NCBI GenBank assembly: GCA_938034875.1 | Contig: CALHND010000019.1 | Location: 113,307 to 177,306 of the forward strand | From: an uncultured Clostridia bacterium | GTDB lineage: Bacteria; Bacillota; Clostridia; Oscillospirales; Acutalibacteraceae | Direction: 5' to 3' | Length of the DNA stretch: 64,000 nucleotides | Shown here: piece by piece, positions 27,097 through 34,714 of the stretch | Position numbering within the stretch: position 1 is the stretch's first letter | Layout: each line of letters starts with the position of its first letter | Translations under genes and position numbers: made by a program | Notes under the pieces: generated by a model | Database searches by the model: none | Told to the model about the DNA's origin: nothing | The model's input: only the letters and a program-made list of their open reading frames with translations

Positions 27097-27188
27097 TAAA
27101 AAACAACAAATAAAGCCCTACAGGCTCCGCAGCTTGCAAAAAATAGCCGCAGAGCCTGAAAATTTGTCGAATTTATTATTTATAAAGC

Positions 27189-27217
27189 TTGACAAAAATG
27201 TATATGGATAATATAAT
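27189..27217 (+). promoter_or_regulatory. Promoter of the yceD-rpmF operon
   Basis: Consensus TTGACA (27189-27194), a 17-bp spacer and TATAAT (27212-27217) form the best sigma-A promoter in the core region. Confidence 0.85.
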
Positions 27218-27246
27218 ATTATCTGTTGTATTTTGAGGTGAGAAAA

Positions 27247-27744
27247 ATGATTATTGATGTTGGTAATACGCTTGTTGCCGACGGTTCGGTCATTCCGCTT
27301 GACCTCAGTTTTGATTTCAGTGATTTTGAGTACGGTGGATTGTTCCCATTCAAAAGTAATGTAACTTTTGTAGGTGAAATTGCCAACCGCGCTGGTGTCG
27401 TTACTTTATCAGGCAGTGTTAGATGCAAATACACAGCCCCATGTGACCGATGCGGCGAAGAATGTTCAGAAATGCTTTGTGTTGATATCAATTATACGTT
27501 GGTTCAAACACTGGCAAACGATGATGAAAAAGACGGTTTTATTGTTGTTTCTAACAAAAAGCTCAATATTGACGAAATTGTTTTATCTGACGTAATTTTA
27601 AATGTACCGATGAAGCATCTTTGCGATTATGATTGCAAGGGATTATGCCAAAATTGCGGCGCAAATTTAAATCACGGACAGTGCGACTGCCGCGACGATG
27701 ATATTGACCCTCGTCTGGCAGCATTAAAAGAGTTGTTAGATTAA
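27247..27744 (+). CDS. YceD/DUF177 family protein
   Basis: The 165-residue protein belongs to the YceD/DUF177 family, encoded almost everywhere just before rpmF and linked to 23S rRNA maturation in E. coli and plants. A CDRCGEEC cluster lies near residue 65, and CDYDCKGLCQNCGANLNHGQCDC, near 125, is the metal-binding family signature. The ATG at 27247 follows GAGGTGAG; an upstream in-frame TTG has no site. Confidence 0.9.
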   Translation: MIIDVGNTLVADGSVIPLDLSFDFSDFEYGGLFPFKSNVTFVGEIANRAGVVTLSGSVRCKYTAPCDRCGEECSEMLCVDINYTLVQTLANDDEKDGFIVVSNKKLNIDEIVLSDVILNVPMKHLCDYDCKGLCQNCGANLNHGQCDCRDDDIDPRLAALKELLD

Positions 27745-27784
27745 CAAATTACTATAATGCACTATGTTAAAGGAGGTGCTGATA

Positions 27785-27967
27785 ATGGCAGTACCGAAGA
27801 GAAAAACCTCTAAACAAAGACGCAACAAGAGACGCTCCAGTGTTTGGAAGATGGATGCACCCGCGCTCGTAAGATGCCCTGAGTGCAACGAGTATAAGCG
27901 TCCGCACAGACTTTGCCAAAACTGCGGCTATTATAATGGCAAGCAGGTTGTTGCAAAAGAGGCATAA
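27785..27967 (+). CDS. rpmF: 50S ribosomal protein L32
   Basis: The 60-residue protein begins AVPKRKTSKQRRNKRRS, the usual L32 start, and has a zinc ribbon of CPECN and CQNCG. It is part of the large ribosomal subunit. The AAAGGAGGTGCTGATA ribosome-binding site is one of the strongest in the window and fixes the start at 27785. It is co-transcribed with the upstream YceD gene and ends at a hairpin. Confidence 0.97.
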   Translation: MAVPKRKTSKQRRNKRRSSVWKMDAPALVRCPECNEYKRPHRLCQNCGYYNGKQVVAKEA

Positions 27968-27984
27968 GTTGTTATATGATTGGT

Positions 27985-28020
27985 AAATGCTCTCACTTGT
28001 ATTTGTGAGAGCATTTATTA
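27985..28020 (+). terminator. Terminator after rpmF
   Basis: AAATGCTCTCAC pairs with GTGAGAGCATTT around an 8-nt loop, followed by an AT-rich tail. Confidence 0.8.
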
Positions 28021-28048
28021 TAATTTTAAGTGAAAGCGAGGGTGCGAT

Positions 28049-29356
28049 ATGTCAGTAAAAATTGATTCTGTTAATAGTGGTTCAATATGTGATAAATACG
28101 GAATTAAAGCAGGCGATTTACTTGTTTCGATAAACGGCAATGAAATTATAGACGTTTTAGACTACCAATTTCATGCTATGGAAAGCAAAGTGTTGTTAAC
28201 TTTTGAACGCGATGGAATTCAACAAAGCGTTAAAATAAAAAAACAGCCATATGACGAACTCGGACTTAATTTTTGCACTTATCTTATGGACGAGCAAAAG
28301 AAGTGCAGAAATAAATGCGTGTTTTGCTTTATTGACCAGCTGCCAAAAGGTATGCGCGACAGTTTATATTTTAAAGATGATGACTCGCGCCTTTCGTTCC
28401 TATTTGGTAACTATATAACGCTTACTAATATCAGCGACCATGAAGTTGACCGAATAATTAAAATGCATATCAGTCCCATTAATATTTCGGTACACACTAC
28501 AAATCCCGAACTGCGCAATAAAATGATGAAAAACCGATTTGCCGGAGATTCATTAAAAGTTTTATATAAGCTTGCACAGGCAGGCACAAAAATAAATTGC
28601 CAGCTTGTTCTTTGCCCGGGATGGAATGACGGTGATGAACTCAGACGTTCATTTGATGATTTAACTCAGTTGTTTCCATCGGTGCAGAGCATAGCTGCTG
28701 TACCGATAGGTATAACAAAATACCGTGATGGACTTGAAAAACTTGAACCTTATGATAAAATCGGAGCACTGAATACTATTAAAATCATTGATGAATATGG
28801 TGAAAAGTGCAAGGAAAAGTATGGTACGAGACTGGTTTATGCTGCGGATGAATTTTATTTAAAAGCTGAGCAAGTTATGCCGTCAGAGGAATATTACGAA
28901 GAATATGCTCAACTTGATAACGGAGTAGGCATGTGCACTTTATTACGGAGCGAGTTTACAGAAGCTATTAATTCGGAAGAAACTCAGCTGTGTGAAAAAC
29001 GCAGTGTTTCAATTGCCACAGGAGCCGCAGCGTATCCGCTTTTAAATGAATTGGTTGACATTGCAAAGAAAAAATGGCATAATTTAGAATGCAATGTTTT
29101 TAAAATAGAAAACAACTTTTTTGGGAAATTAATAACCGTAGCAGGACTTATTACGGGACAAGATTTGATAGAACAATTATCGGGTAAAAATCTTGGCGAT
29201 ACGCTTTTATTGCCTTCGTGTATGTTTCGTGCACAAGGCGATATAATGCTTGATGATACGTCTGTTGAGGATATTGAAAAAGCCCTAAATGTTAAGATTA
29301 GAATAACACAAAACGACGGATATGATTTATTATCCGCACTTTTAGATGGAGAGTAA
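28049..29356 (+). CDS. PDZ/radical SAM/DUF512 protein
   Basis: This 435-residue protein has a PDZ-like N-terminal domain (about 1-65, GIKAGDLLVSINGNEI), then a cysteine cluster CRNKCVFCFIDQLPKG near residue 87 that resembles a radical-SAM CxxxCxxC iron-sulfur site, and a long DUF512 C-terminal part. It is conserved in Clostridia and annotated as a putative radical SAM enzyme; no reaction is proven. It lies 3 bp before der, an arrangement common in this class, so a role near ribosome assembly or membrane lipid genes is possible but inferred only from context. Confidence 0.88.
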   Translation: MSVKIDSVNSGSICDKYGIKAGDLLVSINGNEIIDVLDYQFHAMESKVLLTFERDGIQQSVKIKKQPYDELGLNFCTYLMDEQKKCRNKCVFCFIDQLPKGMRDSLYFKDDDSRLSFLFGNYITLTNISDHEVDRIIKMHISPINISVHTTNPELRNKMMKNRFAGDSLKVLYKLAQAGTKINCQLVLCPGWNDGDELRRSFDDLTQLFPSVQSIAAVPIGITKYRDGLEKLEPYDKIGALNTIKIIDEYGEKCKEKYGTRLVYAADEFYLKAEQVMPSEEYYEEYAQLDNGVGMCTLLRSEFTEAINSEETQLCEKRSVSIATGAAAYPLLNELVDIAKKKWHNLECNVFKIENNFFGKLITVAGLITGQDLIEQLSGKNLGDTLLLPSCMFRAQGDIMLDDTSVEDIEKALNVKIRITQNDGYDLLSALLDGE

Positions 29357-29358
29357 AA

Positions 29359-30681
29359 ATGTCAAAACCGGTTGTAGCCATAGTTGGACGCCCAAATGTG
29401 GGTAAATCCACGCTTTTTAACAAATTAATAGGTAGGCGTCTGTCCATAGTTAATGATGAGCCGGGCGTTACACGCGACCGTATATACGGAGACTGTGAAT
29501 GGCGTGGAAAGTCGGTTATGCTTGTTGATACGGGCGGAATAGAAACTAAATCAGATGATATCATTCTTTCGCATATATGCTCGCAAGCAAATTTAGCTAT
29601 TGATGCAGCACAGGTTATCGTGCTTGTCACCGATATGAGAAGCGGAGTTGTAGCAACAGATAGAGAGGTTGCACAAATTCTTCAAAAAAGCGGCAAACCT
29701 GTAGTTTTATGTGTCAATAAATGCGATGCCCCGGGAAATATGCCACCAGAATTTTATGAATTTTATAATCTTGGACTCGGCGATCCTATTGCAGTTTCCT
29801 CTGTTCATGGACATGGAACAGGCGATTTACTTGATGCAATATACGAATATTTACCTGATTTTGATAACGATGAAGAATGTGACAGAATTAATGTTGCAAT
29901 AATCGGTAAACCGAATGTAGGAAAATCGTCACTTACCAATGCTGTTTCAGGTGAAGTACGCTCAATTGTTTCCAACATTGCAGGTACTACACGCGATGCA
30001 ATAGATACACCGGTGGATAATAAGTTTGGCAAGTACAATTTTATTGATACGGCCGGTTTGCGCCGAAAAAGCAAGGTTACTGATGATGTTGAGCATTTCA
30101 GCGTTTTGCGTGCCCAGATGGCCGTTGAACGGGCTGATGTTTGCGTTATAATGATAGATGCAGTTGAGGGATTTACTGAACAAGACTCCAAAGTTGCAGG
30201 TCTTGCTCTTGAAGCCGGAAAAGCGTGCATAATTGCCGTAAATAAATGGGATGCTGTCGAAAAAGACGGTCAAACCATGGATTCGTACAGAAAGCGTCTA
30301 ATGAATGACTTTTCATTCATGACATATGCACCGATTATATTTATTTCTGCAAAAACCGGTCAGCGAGTCGACAGACTGTTTGAACTTATTAATTATGTTA
30401 ATGAGCAAAACAGTATGAGAATATCAACCGGTAAGCTTAACGATTTACTTGCCGATGCAACTGCGCGAGTTCAACCCCCGACTGATAAGGGTAGGAGACT
30501 TCGTATCTACTACATTACGCAAGCCTCCACAAGACCTCCTACGTTTGTTTGCTTCTGCAACAGAGCTGATTTGTTCCATTATTCATATCAGCGTTATATT
30601 GAAAATCAAATCCGTTCAGTATTTGGACTGGAGGGAACACCAGTTCGCTTTATTATAAGAGAGCGCGGAGAGGGAAAATAA
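29359..30681 (+). CDS. der: Ribosome-assembly GTPase Der (EngA)
   Basis: Der is the double-GTPase needed for 50S subunit maturation. The 440 residues show two full G domains: GRPNVGKST (near 9), DTGG (near 57), NKCD (near 120) for the first, and GKPNVGKSS (near 183), DTAGLRRKSKV (near 230) and NKWD (near 295) for the second. A KH-like C-terminal domain ends with VRFIIRERGEGK. Length and layout are standard. The ATG is 3 bp after the previous stop and shares a base with plsY at its end, so the cluster is one operon. Confidence 0.97.
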   Translation: MSKPVVAIVGRPNVGKSTLFNKLIGRRLSIVNDEPGVTRDRIYGDCEWRGKSVMLVDTGGIETKSDDIILSHICSQANLAIDAAQVIVLVTDMRSGVVATDREVAQILQKSGKPVVLCVNKCDAPGNMPPEFYEFYNLGLGDPIAVSSVHGHGTGDLLDAIYEYLPDFDNDEECDRINVAIIGKPNVGKSSLTNAVSGEVRSIVSNIAGTTRDAIDTPVDNKFGKYNFIDTAGLRRKSKVTDDVEHFSVLRAQMAVERADVCVIMIDAVEGFTEQDSKVAGLALEAGKACIIAVNKWDAVEKDGQTMDSYRKRLMNDFSFMTYAPIIFISAKTGQRVDRLFELINYVNEQNSMRISTGKLNDLLADATARVQPPTDKGRRLRIYYITQASTRPPTFVCFCNRADLFHYSYQRYIENQIRSVFGLEGTPVRFIIRERGEGK

Positions 30682-31355
30682 TGTACTGGTTATCAATGTT
30701 GTTTTTGTCATTATTGGTTAGTTATCTTATTGGTAGTATCAGCTTTGCGTTAATTGTTTCTAAAATATTTGCACGCAAAGATGTGCGTAATATGGGCAGT
30801 GGTAATGCCGGCATGACGAATGTTATTCGTACTGTTGGTGTTGTGCCAGGCATAATCACCTTTGTGGGTGATTTTTGCAAGGGCATAGCTGCTCCCTTAA
30901 TTGGCAAATATTTATTTTTTCCAATTATTTATGAAAATGCTCCAGAGTCAATTTCCACCTTTTTATCACCAGAATACGGTCATTATTTATGCGGCTTGTT
31001 TTGCATAATCGGTCACGCTTATCCGATTTTCTTTAGCTTCCGTGGTGGAAAAGGCGTTTCAACATCAATTGCTGTTTTGTATTGTATTAATTGGATTGTA
31101 GCAACATTTGTTTTGATAACATTTTTGATTTTGTTCCTTATTACTAAAATTATTTCAATTGGTTCAATTATGGGCGCAATCGAATTTAATATTTTCAATT
31201 TGCTTATAAATATAAATAGAAATATTCCTTCAAGTGAATTTATTTATATTATAATTTTATCTGCAGCTATATCATTCTTAGTTGTTATTAAGCATCGTGA
31301 CAACATATCGAGATTGCATAACGGTACTGAAAAACAGTTGAGTTCGCATAAATAG
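30681..31355 (+). CDS. plsY: Acyl-phosphate:glycerol-3-phosphate acyltransferase PlsY
   Basis: PlsY moves an acyl group from acyl-phosphate to glycerol 3-phosphate, the first step of phospholipid synthesis in most bacteria. The 224-residue membrane protein has about five to seven helices and the three conserved loops: GSISFALIVSK with VRNMGSGNAGMTNVIRTVG, GHAYPIFFSFRGGKGVSTS, and VIKHRDNISRL near the C-terminus. It overlaps der by one base and is followed by gpsA, which makes its substrate. Confidence 0.95.
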   Translation: MYWLSMLFLSLLVSYLIGSISFALIVSKIFARKDVRNMGSGNAGMTNVIRTVGVVPGIITFVGDFCKGIAAPLIGKYLFFPIIYENAPESISTFLSPEYGHYLCGLFCIIGHAYPIFFSFRGGKGVSTSIAVLYCINWIVATFVLITFLILFLITKIISIGSIMGAIEFNIFNLLININRNIPSSEFIYIIILSAAISFLVVIKHRDNISRLHNGTEKQLSSHK

Positions 31356-31367
31356 GAGTGTGAATAT

Positions 31368-32369
31368 ATGTCAAAAATTACTGTACTCGGTTCAGGTGGA
31401 TGGGGAATAGCCCTATCCCTGTCGCTATTTAATAACGGAAATGATGTTGTGTTGTGGTCTCCTTTTGAGAATGAAATTGTTGAGCTTAATGATAAACGCG
31501 AAACAAAACTTCTGAAAGATATAAAGATTCCTCAGGAAATAGAGCTTACAACATCACTTGACACAGTTGCAGATTCTAATATCGTAGTTTTTGCTGTCCC
31601 TTCGTTTGCTATCAGGGAAACTGCACAAAAAGTTAAAGCATTTATAAGGCCCGAGACAGTAATTGTAAATGTTTCTAAAGGTATTGAAAACAGCACTTTA
31701 ATGTCACTAGCTGATGTAATTGGTTCTGAAATGCCAGCCAATAAAATTGTTGTTCTTTCTGGACCATCTCATGCTGAAGAGGTTGCTCGTAATATGCCAA
31801 CCTCACTTGTCGCAACTTCTGCTGACAGGGATGCGGCGATGTACGTTCAGAATGTGTTTATTAACTCTTATTTGCGTGTATACATCAATGATGATGTTAT
31901 CGGTGTTGAACTTGGCGGTGCACTTAAAAACATTATTGCATTAGCAGCTGGTGTTTGTGATGGCATGGGCTATGGCGATAATGTTAAAGCCGCTTTAATG
32001 ACACGCGGTTTAAGCGAAATTGCTGAGCTTGGTGTTGCAATGGGTGCACAGCAGCGAACATTTGCCGGACTGACCGGTCTTGGCGATTTGATTGTCACGT
32101 GTACATCAAGGCATTCACGTAACAGACGTTTTGGAGCTTTGATCGGTGGCGGAATGACTCCTGAAATGGCATTGAAAGAAGTAGGAATGACTGTTGAGGG
32201 CTACCATGCCACAAAAACAGCAGTTTTGCTTGCTGAAAAGTACAATGTTGAAATGCCCATAACACGAGAGTGCTACTCTGTTTTGTATGAAAATGCATGT
32301 GCAAAAGATGCTGTGCAAAATCTTATGAAAAGACCAAAACGACACGAATACGAAGATATGTGGATATAA
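31368..32369 (+). CDS. gpsA: Glycerol-3-phosphate dehydrogenase [NAD(P)+]
   Basis: GpsA reduces dihydroxyacetone phosphate to sn-glycerol 3-phosphate, the PlsY acceptor. The 333-residue protein has the N-terminal dinucleotide motif VLGSGGWGIALS, then VSKGIE, SGPSHAEEVARNMPTS near residue 128, the catalytic Lys in GALKNIIALAAGVCDGMGYGDN near 185, and GDLIVTCTSRHSRNRRFG near 250. AGGAGTG precedes the ATG. It closes the DUF512-der-plsY-gpsA operon before a terminator. Confidence 0.97.
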   Translation: MSKITVLGSGGWGIALSLSLFNNGNDVVLWSPFENEIVELNDKRETKLLKDIKIPQEIELTTSLDTVADSNIVVFAVPSFAIRETAQKVKAFIRPETVIVNVSKGIENSTLMSLADVIGSEMPANKIVVLSGPSHAEEVARNMPTSLVATSADRDAAMYVQNVFINSYLRVYINDDVIGVELGGALKNIIALAAGVCDGMGYGDNVKAALMTRGLSEIAELGVAMGAQQRTFAGLTGLGDLIVTCTSRHSRNRRFGALIGGGMTPEMALKEVGMTVEGYHATKTAVLLAEKYNVEMPITRECYSVLYENACAKDAVQNLMKRPKRHEYEDMWI

Positions 32370-32401
32370 TTAATAAATAATTTTGTATTAAAAAGTGCTT
32401 A

Positions 32402-32436
32402 AATACCGCTTTCTATCATGAAAGCGGTATTTTTTA
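32402..32436 (+). terminator. Terminator after gpsA
   Basis: AATACCGCTTTC pairs with GAAAGCGGTATT around a 6-nt loop, followed by TTTTT. Confidence 0.9.
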
Positions 32437-32545
32437 TAAAATCAAGAAAACGCGAGAAATACAGAGCATATTAAAGAAAAACGGAGCAAATCTGTTAGCC
32501 CTTTCAAAAAAATATAAAATAATGCAGAAAATTGCAAAAAAACAC

Positions 32546-32574
32546 TTGATTTTTCGTAAAAATACATCTATATT
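32546..32574 (+). promoter_or_regulatory. Promoter of the pot operon
   Basis: TTGATT (32546-32551), a 17-bp spacer and TATATT (32569-32574) predict transcription from about 32581, which leaves a leader of about 185 nt before potA. Confidence 0.7.
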
Positions 32575-32580
32575 ATGTCT

Positions 32581-32765
32581 ATGCATTAAAGAATCTGATA
32601 TGGTTCGCAAATGTTGACTACCAGCCGCGCCGCAATCAACCAGCGTATGAAATATCATACTGCCGATTGCGTAAAACCCTTTGCGGAGGGCGTGTGCAAT
32701 GGGGTCGCTGGTACTGCAAATCTTTTCTGCAGTTCCTATTACCGCAAAGGGGGATGCATGTTAAA
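32581..32765 (+). promoter_or_regulatory. Structured potA leader, candidate riboswitch
   Basis: The leader is GC-rich for its surroundings and can fold compactly. TACCAGC (32619-32625) pairs with GCTGGTA (32707-32713) to close a junction. Inside, CGCAATC (32631-32637) pairs with GATTGCG (32665-32671), capped by GTATGA/TCATAC (32645-32660). A third arm uses ACCC..TTGC with GCAA..GGGT (32676-32705). ACTGCA/TGCAGT (713-718 with 728-733 of the 32-kb block) follows. CCCTTTGCGG (32677-32686), in the third arm, is also a perfect 10-bp complement of CCGCAAAGGG (32742-32751), which contains the start of the potA ribosome-binding site. Two exclusive folds, one hiding the site, are therefore possible. 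I could not match it to a known riboswitch class. Confidence 0.6.
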
Positions 32766-33899
32766 ATGAAAAAAGAAAAAATCGTTGTCGAACTTGAAAA
32801 CATTGGTATATCCTTTGATGGAGATACCATACTTGAAAATCTCAACCTGAAGATTAAGGATGGGGAATTCGTTACGTTGCTGGGGCCATCGGGATGCGGT
32901 AAAACAACCACTCTAAGAATTATTGCGGGTTTTACTCAGCCTGATACCGGTGAGGTAATTATCGACAGCAACCATATGAATGGTGTTCCGCCGTATAAAC
33001 GGCAGGTTAACACCATTTTTCAGCGCTACGCGCTGTTTCCGCACCTTAATGTTTTTGAAAATGTCGCTTTCGGCTTAAGGGTAAACAAGGTTGATAAAAA
33101 AGAGGTTGAGCAGCGCGTTATTGCAATGCTCGAATCTGTTAACCTATCTGGTTTTGAAAAGCGTCAGGTTCATTCGCTTTCTGGCGGACAGCAACAGAGA
33201 GTAGCTATTGCACGCGCACTTGTAAATAATCCTAAAATCCTGCTTCTTGATGAGCCTCTAGGAGCGCTCGACTTAAAGCTTCGTAAGGATATGCAAAACG
33301 AGCTAAAGAGTATTCAACAGAAGCTTGGAATCACATTTGTATTTGTTACACACGATCAGGAAGAAGCTTTGTCAATGTCTGACACTGTTGTTGTAATGAA
33401 TGAAGGTAAAATCCAGCAAATTGGTACGCCTGAGGATATTTACAATGAGCCGCAGAATGCATTTGTAGCTGATTTTATTGGCGAGAGTAACATTCTTGAC
33501 GGTATAATGCGCGAGGATAGACTCGTTGAAATGTTTGGCTGCAAATTTAATTGTGTTGATTCTGGATTTAATAAAAATGAACCTGTCGATGTAGTTGTTC
33601 GACCGGAGGACATTGATGTAGTTGCTCCGGAAAACGGCCAGTTATCCGGTGTTGTTTCATCCATAACCTTTAAAGGTGTACATTATGAAATCATTGTTGA
33701 TATCAATAATTTCAAATGGATGATTCAATCAACAGATTCACCCGCCGTTGGCGATGTTATCGGTATTTCAATTCCGCCGCAGGATATTCATATTATGAAA
33801 AAATCCGTATATTCGGGTATGTTTGGCGATTATAGTACATTTAGCGACGAAATGGAGCACATGGGTGACAGTGAAGTCGTGGAGGAGGATGAAACATGA
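32766..33899 (+). CDS. potA: Spermidine/putrescine ABC transporter ATPase PotA
   Basis: The 377-residue protein is the ATPase of a polyamine-type importer. Walker A is GPSGCGKTTT near residue 43, signature LSGGQQQRVAIARAL near 140, Walker B LLLDEPLGALD near 160, and the switch His is in VTHDQEEAL. A C-terminal TOBE domain (about 270-350) is typical of PotA/UgpC-type ATPases. The ATG at 32766 is about 12 nt after a GGGGG site; longer in-frame versions would run back into the structured leader. It overlaps potB by 4 bp. Confidence 0.92.
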   Translation: MKKEKIVVELENIGISFDGDTILENLNLKIKDGEFVTLLGPSGCGKTTTLRIIAGFTQPDTGEVIIDSNHMNGVPPYKRQVNTIFQRYALFPHLNVFENVAFGLRVNKVDKKEVEQRVIAMLESVNLSGFEKRQVHSLSGGQQQRVAIARALVNNPKILLLDEPLGALDLKLRKDMQNELKSIQQKLGITFVFVTHDQEEALSMSDTVVVMNEGKIQQIGTPEDIYNEPQNAFVADFIGESNILDGIMREDRLVEMFGCKFNCVDSGFNKNEPVDVVVRPEDIDVVAPENGQLSGVVSSITFKGVHYEIIVDINNFKWMIQSTDSPAVGDVIGISIPPQDIHIMKKSVYSGMFGDYSTFSDEMEHMGDSEVVEEDET

Positions 33900-34714
33900 A
33901 ATCATCCTTTGGCCGTAAATTAATAAATGCACCGTATTTGCTTTGGGCAGCAATGTTTATTGTCATTCCGCTTATTATTGTTGCGTATTACGCATTTACC
34001 GATAATAACGGAAATTTCAGTTTTGAATACATCATCAGAATAGGTGAGTATAAAGATGTTTTGCTACGTTCGCTAGGATATGCTACTGCTGCTACAGCAA
34101 TCACTCTTGTCATGTCATATCCAGTAGCGTACTATATGTCTCGTTCAAAGGTGAGCAAGCAAAAAATTATGATGCTTCTAGTAATGCTTCCTATGTGGAT
34201 GAATTTGCTTATCAGAACATATTCGTGGACGACCATTCTTGAAAAAACAGGTCTCATTAATTCATTTTTTGGTCTGTTCGGAATTGGTCCTTTTAAGCTA
34301 ATAGGAACATCGGGAGCAGTTATTCTTGGAATGGTATATAACTATATACCGTACATGATCCTGCCTGTTTATACGGTAATGACAAAGATTGATAATTCAT
34401 TGCTTGAGGCTGCTGAGGATTTAGGCTCAAATGGACTTTCAAAACTGAAAAAGGTTATTTTACCGCTCAGCTTGCCGGGTGTTATATCTGGCATTACAAT
34501 GGTGTTTGTACCGAGCGTCAGCACTTTTTATATTTCACAAAAACTTGGTGGCGTACAAACACAAATGATAGGGGACATTATACAAAAAAGATTTGATACG
34601 TTAAGTTACAATATGGGCGCTGCATTATCATTTGTTATGATGATAGTTATTCTTATCAGTTTAGCTGTTATGAACCGCTTTTCGGATGATGATAACGGAG
34701 GTATAATCGTATGA
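33896..34714 (+). CDS. potB: Polyamine ABC transporter permease PotB
   Basis: The 272-residue permease has about six membrane helices and the EAA-type cytoplasmic loop LLEAAEDLGSNGLSKLKKVILPLSLPG near residue 180, which docks to the ATPase. It is the first of two permeases in the pot operon and overlaps potA and the following gene by 4 bp each, so the three are translationally coupled. Confidence 0.93.
   Translation: MKSSFGRKLINAPYLLWAAMFIVIPLIIVAYYAFTDNNGNFSFEYIIRIGEYKDVLLRSLGYATAATAITLVMSYPVAYYMSRSKVSKQKIMMLLVMLPMWMNLLIRTYSWTTILEKTGLINSFFGLFGIGPFKLIGTSGAVILGMVYNYIPYMILPVYTVMTKIDNSLLEAAEDLGSNGLSKLKKVILPLSLPGVISGITMVFVPSVSTFYISQKLGGVQTQMIGDIIQKRFDTLSYNMGAALSFVMMIVILISLAVMNRFSDDDNGGIIV

Noticed and set aside
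32592..32625. GATATGG...CTACC in the potA leader resembles the purine riboswitch core
   Set aside because: The P3 stem, the loop-loop partners and the closing TATG element are not in place, so the similarity looks accidental.
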